This document shows, piece by piece, positions 1-9,056 of a stretch of 64,000 nucleotides of DNA. This DNA comes from Pseudomonas sp. R5(2019) (GTDB lineage: Bacteria; Pseudomonadota; Gammaproteobacteria; Pseudomonadales; Pseudomonadaceae). A program made the translations under genes and the position numbers. The stretch is taken from the NCBI RefSeq assembly GCF_009905435.1, contig NZ_JAAAMT010000014.1, positions 52,297 through 116,296 of the forward strand, given 5' to 3'. The notes beneath the pieces were generated by a model. That model was not told the DNA's origin, made no database searches, and saw nothing but the letters and a program-made list of their open reading frames with translations. Position 1 is the first letter of the stretch; every line of letters begins with the position of its first letter.

Positions 1-327
1 GTCGATAGCATTTTCTGCATGCGCTTGATGCACCACATCGGCGAATCCTCTAACCGCTTGGCAATGCTCAAGGAATTTCAACGGGTTACACGTGACAGCG
101 TGATCCTTTCGCTGTGGGTAGACGGCAACTTCAAGGCTTGGCGGCGCAAGAAGCTCGAACAGGAACGCGAGAAAAAGGACGACGAAGGCAGTTTCCAGAA
201 TCGCTATGTGTTACCGGCTGCTACAGTCGAGGCCGAATTCAAGCAATCGGGTTTCCGCATCCAGAAACGATTGGACTCCTTACCCCTCTATGCCATGTGG
301 CGCGTTTACGTATTGCGTAAGGAGTAA
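1..327 (+). CDS. class I SAM-dependent methyltransferase, C-terminal part (5' end outside window)
   Basis: The reading frame is open from base 1 (GTC GAT AGC) to the TAA at 325-327, so this is the last ~108 codons of a gene that begins upstream of the window. The visible text (an LMHHIGESSNR stretch followed by LKEFQRVTRDSVILSLWVDG) looks like motifs after the SAM-binding fold of small Pseudomonas methyltransferases, where a helix-strand segment follows the cofactor site. The SAM-binding glycine loop itself is not in view, so substrate and exact family cannot be fixed. Two tiny ORFs follow closely. Family assignment is by sequence character only. Confidence 0.6.
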   Translation, partial: VDSIFCMRLMHHIGESSNRLAMLKEFQRVTRDSVILSLWVDGNFKAWRRKKLEQEREKKDDEGSFQNRYVLPAATVEAEFKQSGFRIQKRLDSLPLYAMWRVYVLRKE

Positions 328-333
328 TAAAGG

Positions 334-468
334 ATGGCAGTAGGGTGTCCAACCAACGACCTTCGGCAAGTGCGTCGCCATTCGTCGTTCAGCGACGCAG
401 ACTGGGCCCAGGTGCTCTATTTTTATAGCAAGGCGTATGGCAACCCTATCAAAGGTTTAGGCCTATGA
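334..468 (+). CDS. hypothetical 44-aa protein, coupled to next ORF
   Basis: ATG at 334 follows an AAGGAG at 319-324 (9-nt spacing) that overlaps the end of the methyltransferase. The frame runs 44 codons to TGA at 466-468. The product ends in WAQVLYFYSKAYGNPIKGLG and has no signal peptide or recognisable domain. Its stop overlaps the ATG of the next ORF in an ATGA, a normal sign of translational coupling, which is the main reason to call it. I do not recognise the family. It could be non-coding read-through. Confidence 0.4.
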   Translation: MAVGCPTNDLRQVRRHSSFSDADWAQVLYFYSKAYGNPIKGLGL

Positions 469-692
469 AACTCGAAATAGCTCGAGGTTTGTTTCTTATG
501 GGTGCGTTGGGCGTGGCAACTGCCGCGGCAGCCGCCTGGGAAGTGCCTCGGCCTGAAATTCTCAGCGCAGCGATTGGCAGTGGGCATTGCCCGCTACCGC
601 GCTTGATCAAGGCCCAGGTAGCTGTCAGTCCTGATCAGGATTTACTGCTGTTGATGTTCGGGCTTGCTCTAGGGAAGGGACCACAAGGTTGA
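465..692 (+). CDS. hypothetical 75-aa protein with N-terminal hydrophobic segment
   Basis: This small ORF starts in the ATGA overlap with the preceding 44-aa ORF and ends just before a strong terminator. Residues ~9-25 (FLMGALGVATAAAAAW) form a hydrophobic, Ala-rich stretch that could be a signal peptide or a single membrane helix. The rest (EVPRPEILSAAIGSGHCPL...) has a lone Cys and no known motif. It is most likely the last gene of the transcript from the methyltransferase. Function is unknown. Confidence 0.45.
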   Translation: MKLEIARGLFLMGALGVATAAAAAWEVPRPEILSAAIGSGHCPLPRLIKAQVAVSPDQDLLLLMFGLALGKGPQG

Positions 693-712
693 AACTGTTT
701 CGTACCACTTGA

Positions 713-741
713 AGGCCTCGTCAAACGACGAGGCCTTTTTG
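713..741 (+). terminator. Rho-independent terminator
   Basis: Stem GGCCTCGT / ACGAGGCC closed by a short loop and followed by TTTTT. It ends the transcript of the methyltransferase and the two small ORFs. Confidence 0.85.
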
Positions 742-763
742 ATTTCTGTCAGCTCATGTGGTT

Positions 764-890
764 CGCGCAGGAGCAGAGCTTGCTCGCGATAGCACCAGTA
801 GGGTCCAGGCCATGTTGTAGATATCCGCGTCTACCCGTGCGAGGTTGCTGTCGGTTTTGCGGGCCTCATCGCGAGCAAGCTCGCCCCCAC
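764..890. repeat. REP-type inverted repeat pair (GAGCAAGCTCGC family)
   Basis: Two inverted copies of the Pseudomonas REP core face each other: GAGCTTGCTCGCGAT at about 776-790 and ATCGCGAGCAAGCTCGC at 868-884, separated by ~77 bp. They lie between the + strand terminator and the stop of the minus-strand RND gene, a usual place for REPs between convergent genes. This family differs from the GGACCTGGCCGCG repeats elsewhere in the window. Confidence 0.75.
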
Positions 891-906
891 AAAAAAAACC
901 AGGGCT

Positions 907-3900
907 TCAGGTGGTTTGAGGTTGCTCCTGGGCGGCCTTGTCCTTGGACGCCAGCAAGGTATAGACGCATGGCAGCACGAACAGCGTGAACAGGGTACCG
1001 ATCGACATGCCAGTGGCGATCACCATGCCGATATCGAACCGGCTCACCGCGCCGGCACCGGTGGCGAGAATCAGCGGCACCATGCCAAAGACCATCGCTG
1101 CGGTGGTCATCAAGACCGGGCGCAAACGGATCGATGCGGCCTCTTCGACAGCTTCCCGGGCAGTCAGGCCTTTTTCGTGCCGAAGCTGGTTGGCAAATTC
1201 GACGATCAGGATCCCGTGCTTGCTGATCAGGCCGATCAGGGTCACCAGGCCAACCTGGGTATAGATGTTCATGCTCGATAGCCCCAGGAACAGCGGAATC
1301 AAGGCCCCGCAGATCGACAGTGGCACGGTCACCAGAATCACCAGCGGGTCTCGGAAGCTTTCGAACTGCGCCGCCAGCACCAGGAAAATGATCGCCAGAG
1401 CCAGGCCGAAGGTAACCCACAGAGCACTGCCTTCCTGCACGAATTGACGCGCTTGGCCGCCATAGTCAAAGGCAAACCCGGCAGGCGCCTCTTCGCTGGC
1501 GATGGTGCGCAGGATGGAAATGGCTTCACCCATGCTGACCGTCGGCACACCCTGGATGATCGCCGAGTTGAGCTGCTGGAACTGGTTCAACTGGCGGGGG
1601 CGGGCGCGGTCGCTGACGGTGATCAGGGTTGAAAGCGGCAGCATCTCGCCCTGGTTGTTGCGCACGTAATACTGAGTCAGCCAGTCCGGGTTGTCGCGAT
1701 ACGCCCGCTCGACCTGGGCGATGACCTTGTAGCTGCGTCCTTCGATGGTGAAGCGATTGATTTCCGCCTCCCCCAGCAAGGTCGCCAGGGTGCCGCCGAG
1801 GGCGTCCATCGACACGCCCATCTGCGCCGCCTTGGCGCGGTCGATATCCACCACCACTTCCGGCTTGTCGAACGCCAGGTCGATGTCGAGAAAGGCGAAT
1901 TTGCCGGAGGCCAGCGCTCGCTCCTTGACCCGCTCGGCGACCTGCAGCAGCGACTCGTAGTCGTTCGGGGTGTTGATCACAAACTGCAGCGGCAGGCCTT
2001 CGCCGGTGCCTGGCAGCGAAGGCAGGTTGAAACCAAAGACCTGCAGGCCGCTGATATTCTCAAGCCTGGTTTGTACTTCCGGTAAAAGCTGCATTTGGGT
2101 GCGGTCACGCTCGTCCCAGGGCTTGAGCAGGAAGCCGCCGATACCCGATTGCACACCGTTGAAGCCGTTGATCTGGAACGAGGAGTAGTACTCGGGGAAC
2201 GCCTTGAAGATCGAGATGAACTCGTCGGTATAGCTGCTCAGGTAATCCAGGTTGGTCGGCTGTGGTGCCGTGGCCATCATGAAAATGACGCCCTGGTCTT
2301 CATCCGGCGCCAGCTCCGAGCGGGTGAACATCAGCAGCACCGGAATCAGGCACATGACGATGGCGGCGAACACCAGCACGACTGGCCGGGTATTGAGCGT
2401 GCCGTGGAGTATCTGCTGGTAGCGCCGTTTCAAGCGTTCGAAAATCTGGTCGAGGCGATGGGCAAGGCCGGACGGGTTCTCGTCGTGGCGCAGCAGCAGG
2501 GCACACATCATTGGCGAGAGGGTCAGGGCGACGATGCCGGAGATCACCACGGCCCCGGCCAGAGTCAGGGCGAACTCCTTGAACAAGGCGCCCGTCAGGC
2601 CTTGCAGAAAGCCGATAGGTGCGTACACCGCCGCCAGCGTGATGGTCATCGAGACCACCGGCATGGCGATCTCACGGGCGCCTTCCAGCGCGGCATCGTA
2701 CGGCGTCTTGCCTTCCTCGATATGGCGATGGATGTTCTCCACCACCACAATCGCATCGTCGACCACCAGGCCGATGGCCAGCACCATCGCCAGCAGGGTC
2801 AGCAGGTTGATCGAATAGCCCATCAACTGCATGAAAAACAGCACGCCGATCATCGACAGCGGGATGGTGATCACCGGGATCAACACCGACCGCAGCGCGC
2901 CGAGGAACAGGAACACCACCACGATCACGATCATCACCGCTTCAACCAGGGTCTTGACCACTTCATTGATCGAGGCCTGGATAAAGCGCGTGGCGTCGTA
3001 GGCGATTTCGACTTTCAGGTTCGGTGGCAACTGTGACTCCAGCTCCGGCATGATCTTGCGCACTTCCTTGATCACGTCGAGCGGGTTGGCGCCGGGGGTG
3101 GCCTTGATGCCGATGTACACCGACGGCGTGCCATCGAACGAGCTGACACTGTCGTAGTTTTCGGCGCCCATCTGCACCCGCGCCACATCACCCAGCAGAA
3201 CGCGACTGTCGCCTTCGGTCTTCAAGGGGATGGCGGCGAAGGCTTCGGCCGACTTGAGTTCGGTGGTGGCGTTGATGCTGGTAACGATGTACTGGCCCTT
3301 CACCTCACCTGCGGCGGAGAGGAAGTTGTAGCGGCGTACCGCATCGGTGACGTCGGTGGCGCTCAGTCCATAGCCTGCGAGCTTGACCGGGTCGAGCCAG
3401 ATCCGCATGGCGAACACCTGGTTGCCGAGGATTTGTGCCTCGGCCATGCCTGGCAGTGTCGCCAGCTTGGGCTGGATCACCCGCGACAGGTAGTCGGTGA
3501 TTTGCGGGTTGCTCAGCTCACTGCTGAAGAAGCTGATGTACATCAGTGCCGAGGCATCGGCGGCTTCCTTGCTCAGCACCGGGTCTTCGGCGTCTTGCGG
3601 CAGCTTGTTCTTGACCTCGTTGGCCTTGGCCAGCAACTCGGTGAACATCCGGTCGCTGTCGGCGCCGATGCGGGCGTAGATCGAAATCACCGAGAAGTTC
3701 TGGCGGCTTACCGAGGTCATGTAGTCGATGCCTTCGGCGCTCGCCAGACTTTGCTGCATGGGCTGGGTAATGTAGCCCTGAATGGTTTCGGCGTTGGCAC
3801 CGGGGTAGGCGGTGGTCACCGTGATCAGGGCGTTTTCCATCTGCGGGTATTGGCGGATGGTGAGGTTGCCGTACGCCTGAACGCCCAGCAGCACGATCAG

Positions 3901-3957
3901 CAGGCTGATCACCGTAGCCAGCACGGGGCGGCGTATGAACGGATCTGTAAAAGCCAT
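907..3957 (-). CDS. mexW: RND multidrug efflux permease (MexW-like)
   Basis: This 1016-aa inner-membrane proton/drug antiporter belongs to the HAE1 RND family. The N-terminus MAFTDPFIRRPVLATVIS and the TM4 proton-relay pair in GLVVDDAIVVVENIHRH are plain family marks, and two large periplasmic loops and twelve TM segments are evident. The start at 3957 is chosen because FTDPFIRRPV is the conserved beginning of this family; a longer frame to 4116 would overlap the adaptor gene. It lies 14 bp after the adaptor gene in one operon, with no outer-membrane factor gene, so it presumably uses a shared OprM-type channel. The symbol rests on similarity to P. aeruginosa MexW and on shared neighbours (imelysin cluster, bifA, sodB). 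Substrate range cannot be read from sequence. Confidence 0.85.
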   Translation of the reverse strand: MAFTDPFIRRPVLATVISLLIVLLGVQAYGNLTIRQYPQMENALITVTTAYPGANAETIQGYITQPMQQSLASAEGIDYMTSVSRQNFSVISIYARIGADSDRMFTELLAKANEVKNKLPQDAEDPVLSKEAADASALMYISFFSSELSNPQITDYLSRVIQPKLATLPGMAEAQILGNQVFAMRIWLDPVKLAGYGLSATDVTDAVRRYNFLSAAGEVKGQYIVTSINATTELKSAEAFAAIPLKTEGDSRVLLGDVARVQMGAENYDSVSSFDGTPSVYIGIKATPGANPLDVIKEVRKIMPELESQLPPNLKVEIAYDATRFIQASINEVVKTLVEAVMIVIVVVFLFLGALRSVLIPVITIPLSMIGVLFFMQLMGYSINLLTLLAMVLAIGLVVDDAIVVVENIHRHIEEGKTPYDAALEGAREIAMPVVSMTITLAAVYAPIGFLQGLTGALFKEFALTLAGAVVISGIVALTLSPMMCALLLRHDENPSGLAHRLDQIFERLKRRYQQILHGTLNTRPVVLVFAAIVMCLIPVLLMFTRSELAPDEDQGVIFMMATAPQPTNLDYLSSYTDEFISIFKAFPEYYSSFQINGFNGVQSGIGGFLLKPWDERDRTQMQLLPEVQTRLENISGLQVFGFNLPSLPGTGEGLPLQFVINTPNDYESLLQVAERVKERALASGKFAFLDIDLAFDKPEVVVDIDRAKAAQMGVSMDALGGTLATLLGEAEINRFTIEGRSYKVIAQVERAYRDNPDWLTQYYVRNNQGEMLPLSTLITVSDRARPRQLNQFQQLNSAIIQGVPTVSMGEAISILRTIASEEAPAGFAFDYGGQARQFVQEGSALWVTFGLALAIIFLVLAAQFESFRDPLVILVTVPLSICGALIPLFLGLSSMNIYTQVGLVTLIGLISKHGILIVEFANQLRHEKGLTAREAVEEAASIRLRPVLMTTAAMVFGMVPLILATGAGAVSRFDIGMVIATGMSIGTLFTLFVLPCVYTLLASKDKAAQEQPQTT

Positions 3958-3971
3958 GGGGATGTCCTTGA

Positions 3972-5123
3972 TCAGTCGGCGCGCGGCGGGCTGTTCTTGT
4001 CGGCCTGTACGGCCTTGTCTGGGCTGATCGCGATTTGGGCGCCTTGATTGAGCTTCAACTGGCCGGCGGTCACGACCTGCTCGCCACTGTTCAAGCCCTT
4101 GTCGATCACCACCCAACCATCACGGCGCTCGCCGGTCTCGACAAAGCGGCGGTCGGCGAACAGCACCGGCTGGCCTTCGGCGGTCTTCTGCACCTGGCCG
4201 TCCTCAGCCTTTCTCTCGGCGACCACGTACACCGAGTTGCCATACAGCGTGTAGGTGATGGCGCTTTCAGGCACGACAATGGAAGGCTTGGGCTCAGGCA
4301 TCAGGACCTGCAGGTTGGCGAACATGCCCGGGAGCAATTTGCCGTCGGGGTTGGCCAGGGTGGCGCGCACCATCACATTGCGGGTGGTGTCTTCAACCTT
4401 GGGGTTGATCGCACTGACCGTGCCTTCGAAAGATTGCCCGGGGTAAGCCGCAACGCTGACCATGACCTTTTGCCCCAGCGCCAGTTTTGGCACGTGCTGC
4501 TCGGGCACAAAAAAGTCGACGTAGAGGCTGCTCAAATCCTGAAGGGTGGCGATGACCGTGCCGCTGGCCAGGTAGTCGCCGACATCCACCTTGCGGATGC
4601 CGACGGTGCCGGAGAAAGGCGCAACAATGCTCTTTTTCGCCAGCGACGCCTTGAGTTGGGCCACGGTAGCCTTGTTTTTCTGCAGTTGTGCGTTGAGGCG
4701 GTCGAACTCGCCCTTGGAGATGGCCTGGCTGCCGACCAGTTGCGCGCCGCGGCCGTAATCGAGCTGGGCCAGACCGAGGTCCGCCTGGGCGGTGCCCAGC
4801 AGTGCGGTTTCGACGTCGCTGTCGAGTTGCACCAGCGGCTGACCCACCTTGACCTTCTGCCCGGACTCGAATTGCACCGCCTTGACGGTACCGGCCACTT
4901 CCAGGCTGAGGTCGACCCCCTGCAGCGCCTTGAGGCTGCCCACCGCTGGCAGGCGGACCTGCCAGTCGCGTTGTTCCGCCGTGACCGCGGCCACGCTGAT
5001 GGGTGGCTTCGGCACGGAGAATTGCTGGATTTGCTGGTAGATCGAGAAGGCTTTATAGCTCCCCAATACCAGCATAATCAGCAACACAACCCCTAACATG
5101 ATCAACATGCGGCGGCGCAGCAT
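3972..5123 (-). CDS. mexV: RND efflux periplasmic adaptor (membrane fusion protein, MexV-like)
   Basis: This 383-aa protein links the RND permease to an outer-membrane channel. Residues ~6-25 form an N-terminal membrane anchor without a lipobox Cys. Then come a lipoyl/barrel-sandwich half (GSLKALQGVDLSLEVAGTV), a helical hairpin (~100-160), the second lipoyl half (IVAPFSGTVGIRKVDVGDYL) and beta-barrel/membrane-proximal domains. The start at 5123 is set by AAGGAAC ~6-9 bp upstream; the open frame continues to 5201 without a better site. It is the first gene of the two-gene efflux operon. Confidence 0.87.
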   Translation of the reverse strand: MLRRRMLIMLGVVLLIMLVLGSYKAFSIYQQIQQFSVPKPPISVAAVTAEQRDWQVRLPAVGSLKALQGVDLSLEVAGTVKAVQFESGQKVKVGQPLVQLDSDVETALLGTAQADLGLAQLDYGRGAQLVGSQAISKGEFDRLNAQLQKNKATVAQLKASLAKKSIVAPFSGTVGIRKVDVGDYLASGTVIATLQDLSSLYVDFFVPEQHVPKLALGQKVMVSVAAYPGQSFEGTVSAINPKVEDTTRNVMVRATLANPDGKLLPGMFANLQVLMPEPKPSIVVPESAITYTLYGNSVYVVAERKAEDGQVQKTAEGQPVLFADRRFVETGERRDGWVVIDKGLNSGEQVVTAGQLKLNQGAQIAISPDKAVQADKNSPPRAD

Positions 5124-5259
5124 ATTCCAGTTCCTTGGAAAAAAGACGTTGAGAGCAGGCGCGCACATTATTCGCGCAAACGAAGTAACGCCAATGTGCA
5201 ATATTGCGAAATATTACGCGTTTGCTGCCGTCTGAGAAGTCCGTTTCTCGACGTTTGCT

Positions 5260-6357
5260 TCAGATCAGGTGCAGGTGGTTGTCCCAGAGCCCTGCCGGCA
5301 ATGGCAGCGGAGTACCCATGAGCTGCGCCTTGCGGCAGTCGTAAAAACGGCAGCGGCCTTGGCCTGAGGTCACCACAAAACCGTCCTTGACCGCGCCGAC
5401 CCCGGCGCAGTCGGGGAGCGGTGCATCCAGGCGCACGGCTGCGGTATCCAGGTCCCAGATGAAAAAGCGATTGGCCCGTGGAGCGGTCAACGCCACCAGT
5501 CGCAATTCGCTGTGAATGGCGACGCTGGCGGTGTAATGCGCCATCGACTGCAGCTGCTCCTCACCCACCGCGAAGGCTTTGAACGGCTCGCCCGGGCGCT
5601 TGATCGCCAGCAGTTCCGCGGTTTCATGGGACGGGCCCATGAACTGCTGCCCGGCGACGATTGTGCCGTCGGCGGCGATGGCCAGGTGTCGCACGCTGTT
5701 CATCTGCTGGCTGAGCACTTCCTTGCTGAGCAAAGTGCCGTCGCGCTGCATCAGCACCAGGCTCGGCTCCATGGCGTCGAGGTTCATCTCTACGCGGCTT
5801 TCGGCTTCGGTGCGGATACCGCCGTTGGCCACCACCAGGGTCTCGCCGTCCGGCAGCCAGGACACCTGATGCGGGCCAATGCCGTGGGTCGGGATTTCGC
5901 CGCTGTAGACCAGCCGGTCCTGCTCGAAACGGTAAATGCCGAGTACGCCACGGCCGGGCTCGGTGGTGTCGTTTTCGGTGGCGTACAGCCAGTCACCGCT
6001 GCGGTGGATGACCGCATGACCGTAGAAGTGTCGGTTCGGCTGGGAGACCACGGTTTGCAGCAGCTTACCGTCGCGCAGGTCGACCAGGTAGCTTTCGGTA
6101 CCGGGCCGGCGTGCCACGAACAGCGCAATCGGCAGTTCCGGGTGGTTGATGATGTCGTGGCAACGCTGGCCAACCTGGGTGGCGAACACCTGGCTGCCGT
6201 CCAGTCGATAGCCGACGGCATAGTGCTTGCCGTCGCTGTCGTCCCTTGCCGATAGCAACAGGGGTTGCTTGTCCTTTTGCTGGAACAGTTTCCAGCCACC
6301 CAGCGTCACAGCGCTGAGCAGCAGGCTACCGACCGCGAGGACCTGACGTCGCAACAT
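5260..6357 (-). CDS. DUF1513 family periplasmic protein
   Basis: A 365-aa protein with an N-terminal signal-like segment (LRRQVLAVGSLLLSAVTLGG) containing an RR pair, so Tat export is possible. The body is a run of beta-propeller-like repeats (HGIGPHQVSWLPDGETLVVANGG, GHAVIHRSGDWLYATEND), the hallmark of DUF1513 proteins. The family is regularly found as the last gene of imelysin/DUF1111 iron clusters, as here: it begins 2 bp after the stop of the upstream imelysin gene. The biochemical role is unknown; involvement in periplasmic iron handling is inferred from context. Confidence 0.8.
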   Translation of the reverse strand: MLRRQVLAVGSLLLSAVTLGGWKLFQQKDKQPLLLSARDDSDGKHYAVGYRLDGSQVFATQVGQRCHDIINHPELPIALFVARRPGTESYLVDLRDGKLLQTVVSQPNRHFYGHAVIHRSGDWLYATENDTTEPGRGVLGIYRFEQDRLVYSGEIPTHGIGPHQVSWLPDGETLVVANGGIRTEAESRVEMNLDAMEPSLVLMQRDGTLLSKEVLSQQMNSVRHLAIAADGTIVAGQQFMGPSHETAELLAIKRPGEPFKAFAVGEEQLQSMAHYTASVAIHSELRLVALTAPRANRFFIWDLDTAAVRLDAPLPDCAGVGAVKDGFVVTSGQGRCRFYDCRKAQLMGTPLPLPAGLWDNHLHLI

Positions 6358-6359
6358 GA

Positions 6360-7424
6360 TCAGTCACCGTCGTTGGCATTGAAGCCGAGTTGGATGCCCA
6401 GTGCCTTGGCCAGCTCGCCTTCGTGCAGGCGGTGGACGGTATTGAGGCTGTCGTAGAGGCCGTTCAGTTGCTGGCGGCCAGCCTCGCTGTCGAGCAATTC
6501 GGTCAGGCTGCCCTTGATGTCGGCAAAGCGCTTGAGCGAATCGGCATAAGCGGCGTCGATCTTGTCGGCCAGGGCCTTTTGGTCATTGGGCAACAGGCCT
6601 CGCAGGCCTTTGTTATCGACCCCGAGCCAGACGGTCTGAGCAGCAGTCAGGCTGGCTTCCAGGCTCTTGATCGACGACTGGCTGCGCCAGGCTTCGGCCT
6701 GCAACGGCTGGGGGATACCTTTGCTCAGGCGGCCCATCGGGGTGCCCAGCTTTTTCTTCAGGGTGTCGAGGGCGGTGACCTGGGCGCGGAGCAGATCGGC
6801 GATGGCTTCGTGCGAATCGGCATAGCGCTGGTTGGGGAACTTGGTCATCTGCGCCAGCATGCCGTCATTGGTGTTCCAGCGTGCCAGAATCTCTTCGGCC
6901 AACACCTTCTGGCGCTCGCCAATGGCCACCAGCAGCGGGCAGTAGCGGGCTTTCTGAGCGGCATCGGCCACGTCCGGCTTGCTGTCGAAAAGGATGTATT
7001 CGTAAGCCGACAGGCCCTGGACCACAACACTGGACTTGGCCAGGGCGGCGGCGTCGGGCGGCGTTTCGGTGTTCACCATTTGTTCGACCTGACGGCCGAC
7101 CAGGTTCTTTTTGTCTGGCCAGAACTGTACTTGCCAGGCGCGGTTGCCTTCAGCCAGTGGCCCGATCAGCAGGGGCTGCAGTTCAGCCCAGGCTTTTTGT
7201 GCGTGGAGGAAGTCGGCGCGGGCGGTCTCAAGGCTGGATTTACCTTCGCAATACGCCAGGGCACTGACGGCCAGCTGGCGGTCGGCTTCGACCCAGCGGC
7301 TGTAGGTCGGCAGGATCACCTGCTTGGCGATCGCGGCGGAGGTCACGGCCTGCGGGTCTTGCGGCGAGCAGGCGCCCAGGGCAAGGGCGGCGAGGCTGGT
7401 GAATAACAGCTTGGGGCGGAACAT
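6360..7424 (-). CDS. imelysin family lipoprotein
   Basis: A 354-aa protein with a lipoprotein signal ending in LALGAC (Cys ~19), then an all-helical imelysin domain. The region around ALAKSSVVVQGLSAYEYILFD corresponds to the GxHxxE segment of imelysins, but the first His is replaced here (GLSAYEY), so the metal-binding motif is altered relative to the 445-aa imelysin upstream. Imelysins are iron-regulated periplasmic or outer-membrane proteins (IcmP/IrpA group). It sits between the DUF1111 gene (15-bp gap) and the DUF1513 gene. Peptidase activity is doubtful for the family as a whole. Confidence 0.82.
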   Translation of the reverse strand: MFRPKLLFTSLAALALGACSPQDPQAVTSAAIAKQVILPTYSRWVEADRQLAVSALAYCEGKSSLETARADFLHAQKAWAELQPLLIGPLAEGNRAWQVQFWPDKKNLVGRQVEQMVNTETPPDAAALAKSSVVVQGLSAYEYILFDSKPDVADAAQKARYCPLLVAIGERQKVLAEEILARWNTNDGMLAQMTKFPNQRYADSHEAIADLLRAQVTALDTLKKKLGTPMGRLSKGIPQPLQAEAWRSQSSIKSLEASLTAAQTVWLGVDNKGLRGLLPNDQKALADKIDAAYADSLKRFADIKGSLTELLDSEAGRQQLNGLYDSLNTVHRLHEGELAKALGIQLGFNANDGD

Positions 7425-7439
7425 GTCCGGCTCCTTTCT

Positions 7440-8870
7440 CTAGAGTGAGTTCAAGAACGCCAGCAGCGCGCTGCGCTGCTCGGCATTGAAGGTCAAAACG
7501 TGTTGCCGGGCCGCCTCGGCTTCGCCGCCGTGCCAGAGCACCGCCTCCAAAAGATTGCGGGCTCGGCCGTCATGCAGGAAGCGGGTGTGGCCGCTGACCG
7601 TTTCGGTCAGCCCGATGCCCCACAACGGCGCGGTGCGCCAGTCGCGGCCACCGGCCTTGAATTCGGTGCGGTTGTCGGCCAGGCCCGGGCCCATGTCGTG
7701 CAGCAGCAGATCGCTGTACGGACGGATCAGCTGATTGGCCTGTTCCGGCTCGGCGGCAGTGGCCGAGCTGGTGAAAGAGGGGGTATGGCAGCCCTGGCAA
7801 CCGGCCTGGAAGAACAGGGTCTTGCCGGCCAGTGCCTGAGCGGAGTCGACGTCGCGTCGAATCGGTACGGCGAGGTTACGGGTGTAAAACAGCACCAGCC
7901 GCTGGATGTTCTCGCTGACCTCCGGTTCACCGTTGGGGCCATTGCCGTTGGGCGCGGCCAGGCAATCGGTTTGTGCGGGGGTGCAATCATCGACGGGTCT
8001 GAGGTGGGTGGTCAGGCCCATATCACCTGAAAAGGCGTGAACATTTTGTTGATCCAGCGTGGGCTGACCGGCCTTCCAGCCGAAGCGCCCGAGTACGGTC
8101 TTGCCCAAGGCATCGTCCCAGACCCGATTGGGGCGGCCCTTGATGCCATCGCCGTTGCGGTCGTCGGGGTCGGCATTGGCGAGAATCGCTTCCTCCGGGA
8201 TCGCTTCAAGCAGACCCAGGCCAATCATCGGCGGGGCAATGCGCGCCGAGAGGCGGGCGTCGGGGTGCATCGGGCCGTAGCCCAGCTGAGTGATATTCAG
8301 CGTCGGGCGCTGCAGTTCGACCTGGGTGCCGTCCTTGAAGGTGACGGCGACCGGGCTGTAGTCGACCCGCACCTTGCCTTCCGGGGCGACGCCCGGCACC
8401 GCCATGTCTTGCAACTGCCCGCCGTAGACCGGCTCGGGGACGATGCCCAATTGTTCGATTTCCCTGGCATAGGCCGGGGCATCGGGGATCGACAGGCGCA
8501 CCAGCATCGACACCGCGTTGTGGTCATCGGGACCGGGCGGGTGACCGCGACCGTCCTTGATATGGCAGTTCTGGCAGGCGTTGGTATTGAACAACGGACC
8601 CAGGCCATCCCGTGCAGTGGTGGTCGACGGGGCGATCACCCAGGGGCTTTTGAAAAAACTGTTGCCGACACTGAAGTCCAGCCGCCGCATCGGCGTCAGG
8701 TTGGCCGACGGCATGGAAAAGGCATTCTGGTCACGCTTGTTGACCGTCGAACTGCCACCGGCCAGCGCCTCGCCAGGTTCTGCCTGGGTAAAGCGCGGGG
8801 CATCGTCACAGCTGGCCAGCGTCACGGCCAGCAGCAGGATGGGCAGACGGGAAAGCGACAAGGACATCAA
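7440..8870 (-). CDS. di-heme oxidoreductase-like lipoprotein (DUF1111)
   Basis: A 476-aa secreted protein, probably a lipoprotein (LLLAVTLASCDDAP). Two c-type heme sites are visible, CQNCH near residue 100 and CQGCH near residue 360, separated by the long insert characteristic of DUF1111 'thiol oxidoreductase' proteins, which are related to MauG/cytochrome c peroxidases. It is the first gene of a tight three-gene unit with imelysin and DUF1513 proteins and lies downstream of a second imelysin gene and its terminator. A role in periplasmic iron redox chemistry is inferred from this conserved association. Confidence 0.83.
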   Translation of the reverse strand: MMSLSLSRLPILLLAVTLASCDDAPRFTQAEPGEALAGGSSTVNKRDQNAFSMPSANLTPMRRLDFSVGNSFFKSPWVIAPSTTTARDGLGPLFNTNACQNCHIKDGRGHPPGPDDHNAVSMLVRLSIPDAPAYAREIEQLGIVPEPVYGGQLQDMAVPGVAPEGKVRVDYSPVAVTFKDGTQVELQRPTLNITQLGYGPMHPDARLSARIAPPMIGLGLLEAIPEEAILANADPDDRNGDGIKGRPNRVWDDALGKTVLGRFGWKAGQPTLDQQNVHAFSGDMGLTTHLRPVDDCTPAQTDCLAAPNGNGPNGEPEVSENIQRLVLFYTRNLAVPIRRDVDSAQALAGKTLFFQAGCQGCHTPSFTSSATAAEPEQANQLIRPYSDLLLHDMGPGLADNRTEFKAGGRDWRTAPLWGIGLTETVSGHTRFLHDGRARNLLEAVLWHGGEAEAARQHVLTFNAEQRSALLAFLNSL

Positions 8871-9011
8871 TAATCCTGGGCAAGCGGGTTAAAAACGGGC
8901 GTGCAAGCTTAGCAGGCTAAGGGGATTTGAATAAGAGGGATTTGCGTTTGCTTAGCGTTGGCGGATGAAGATTAATTCACCGCCAGGTAAACGTTCCAAG
9001 GAGCGGCTAAC

Positions 9012-9037
9012 AAAAAAGGCGACCCGAAGGCCGCCTC
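9012..9037 (-). terminator. Rho-independent terminator after imelysin gene
   Basis: Read on the minus strand: stem GGCGGCC / GGTCGCC around a TTCG tetraloop, then TTTTTT. It separates the 445-aa imelysin gene from the three-gene unit downstream, so the latter may have its own promoter in 8871-9010 or depend on read-through. Confidence 0.8.
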
Positions 9038-9056
9038 TCTTGAACCGCAGTGCCAA

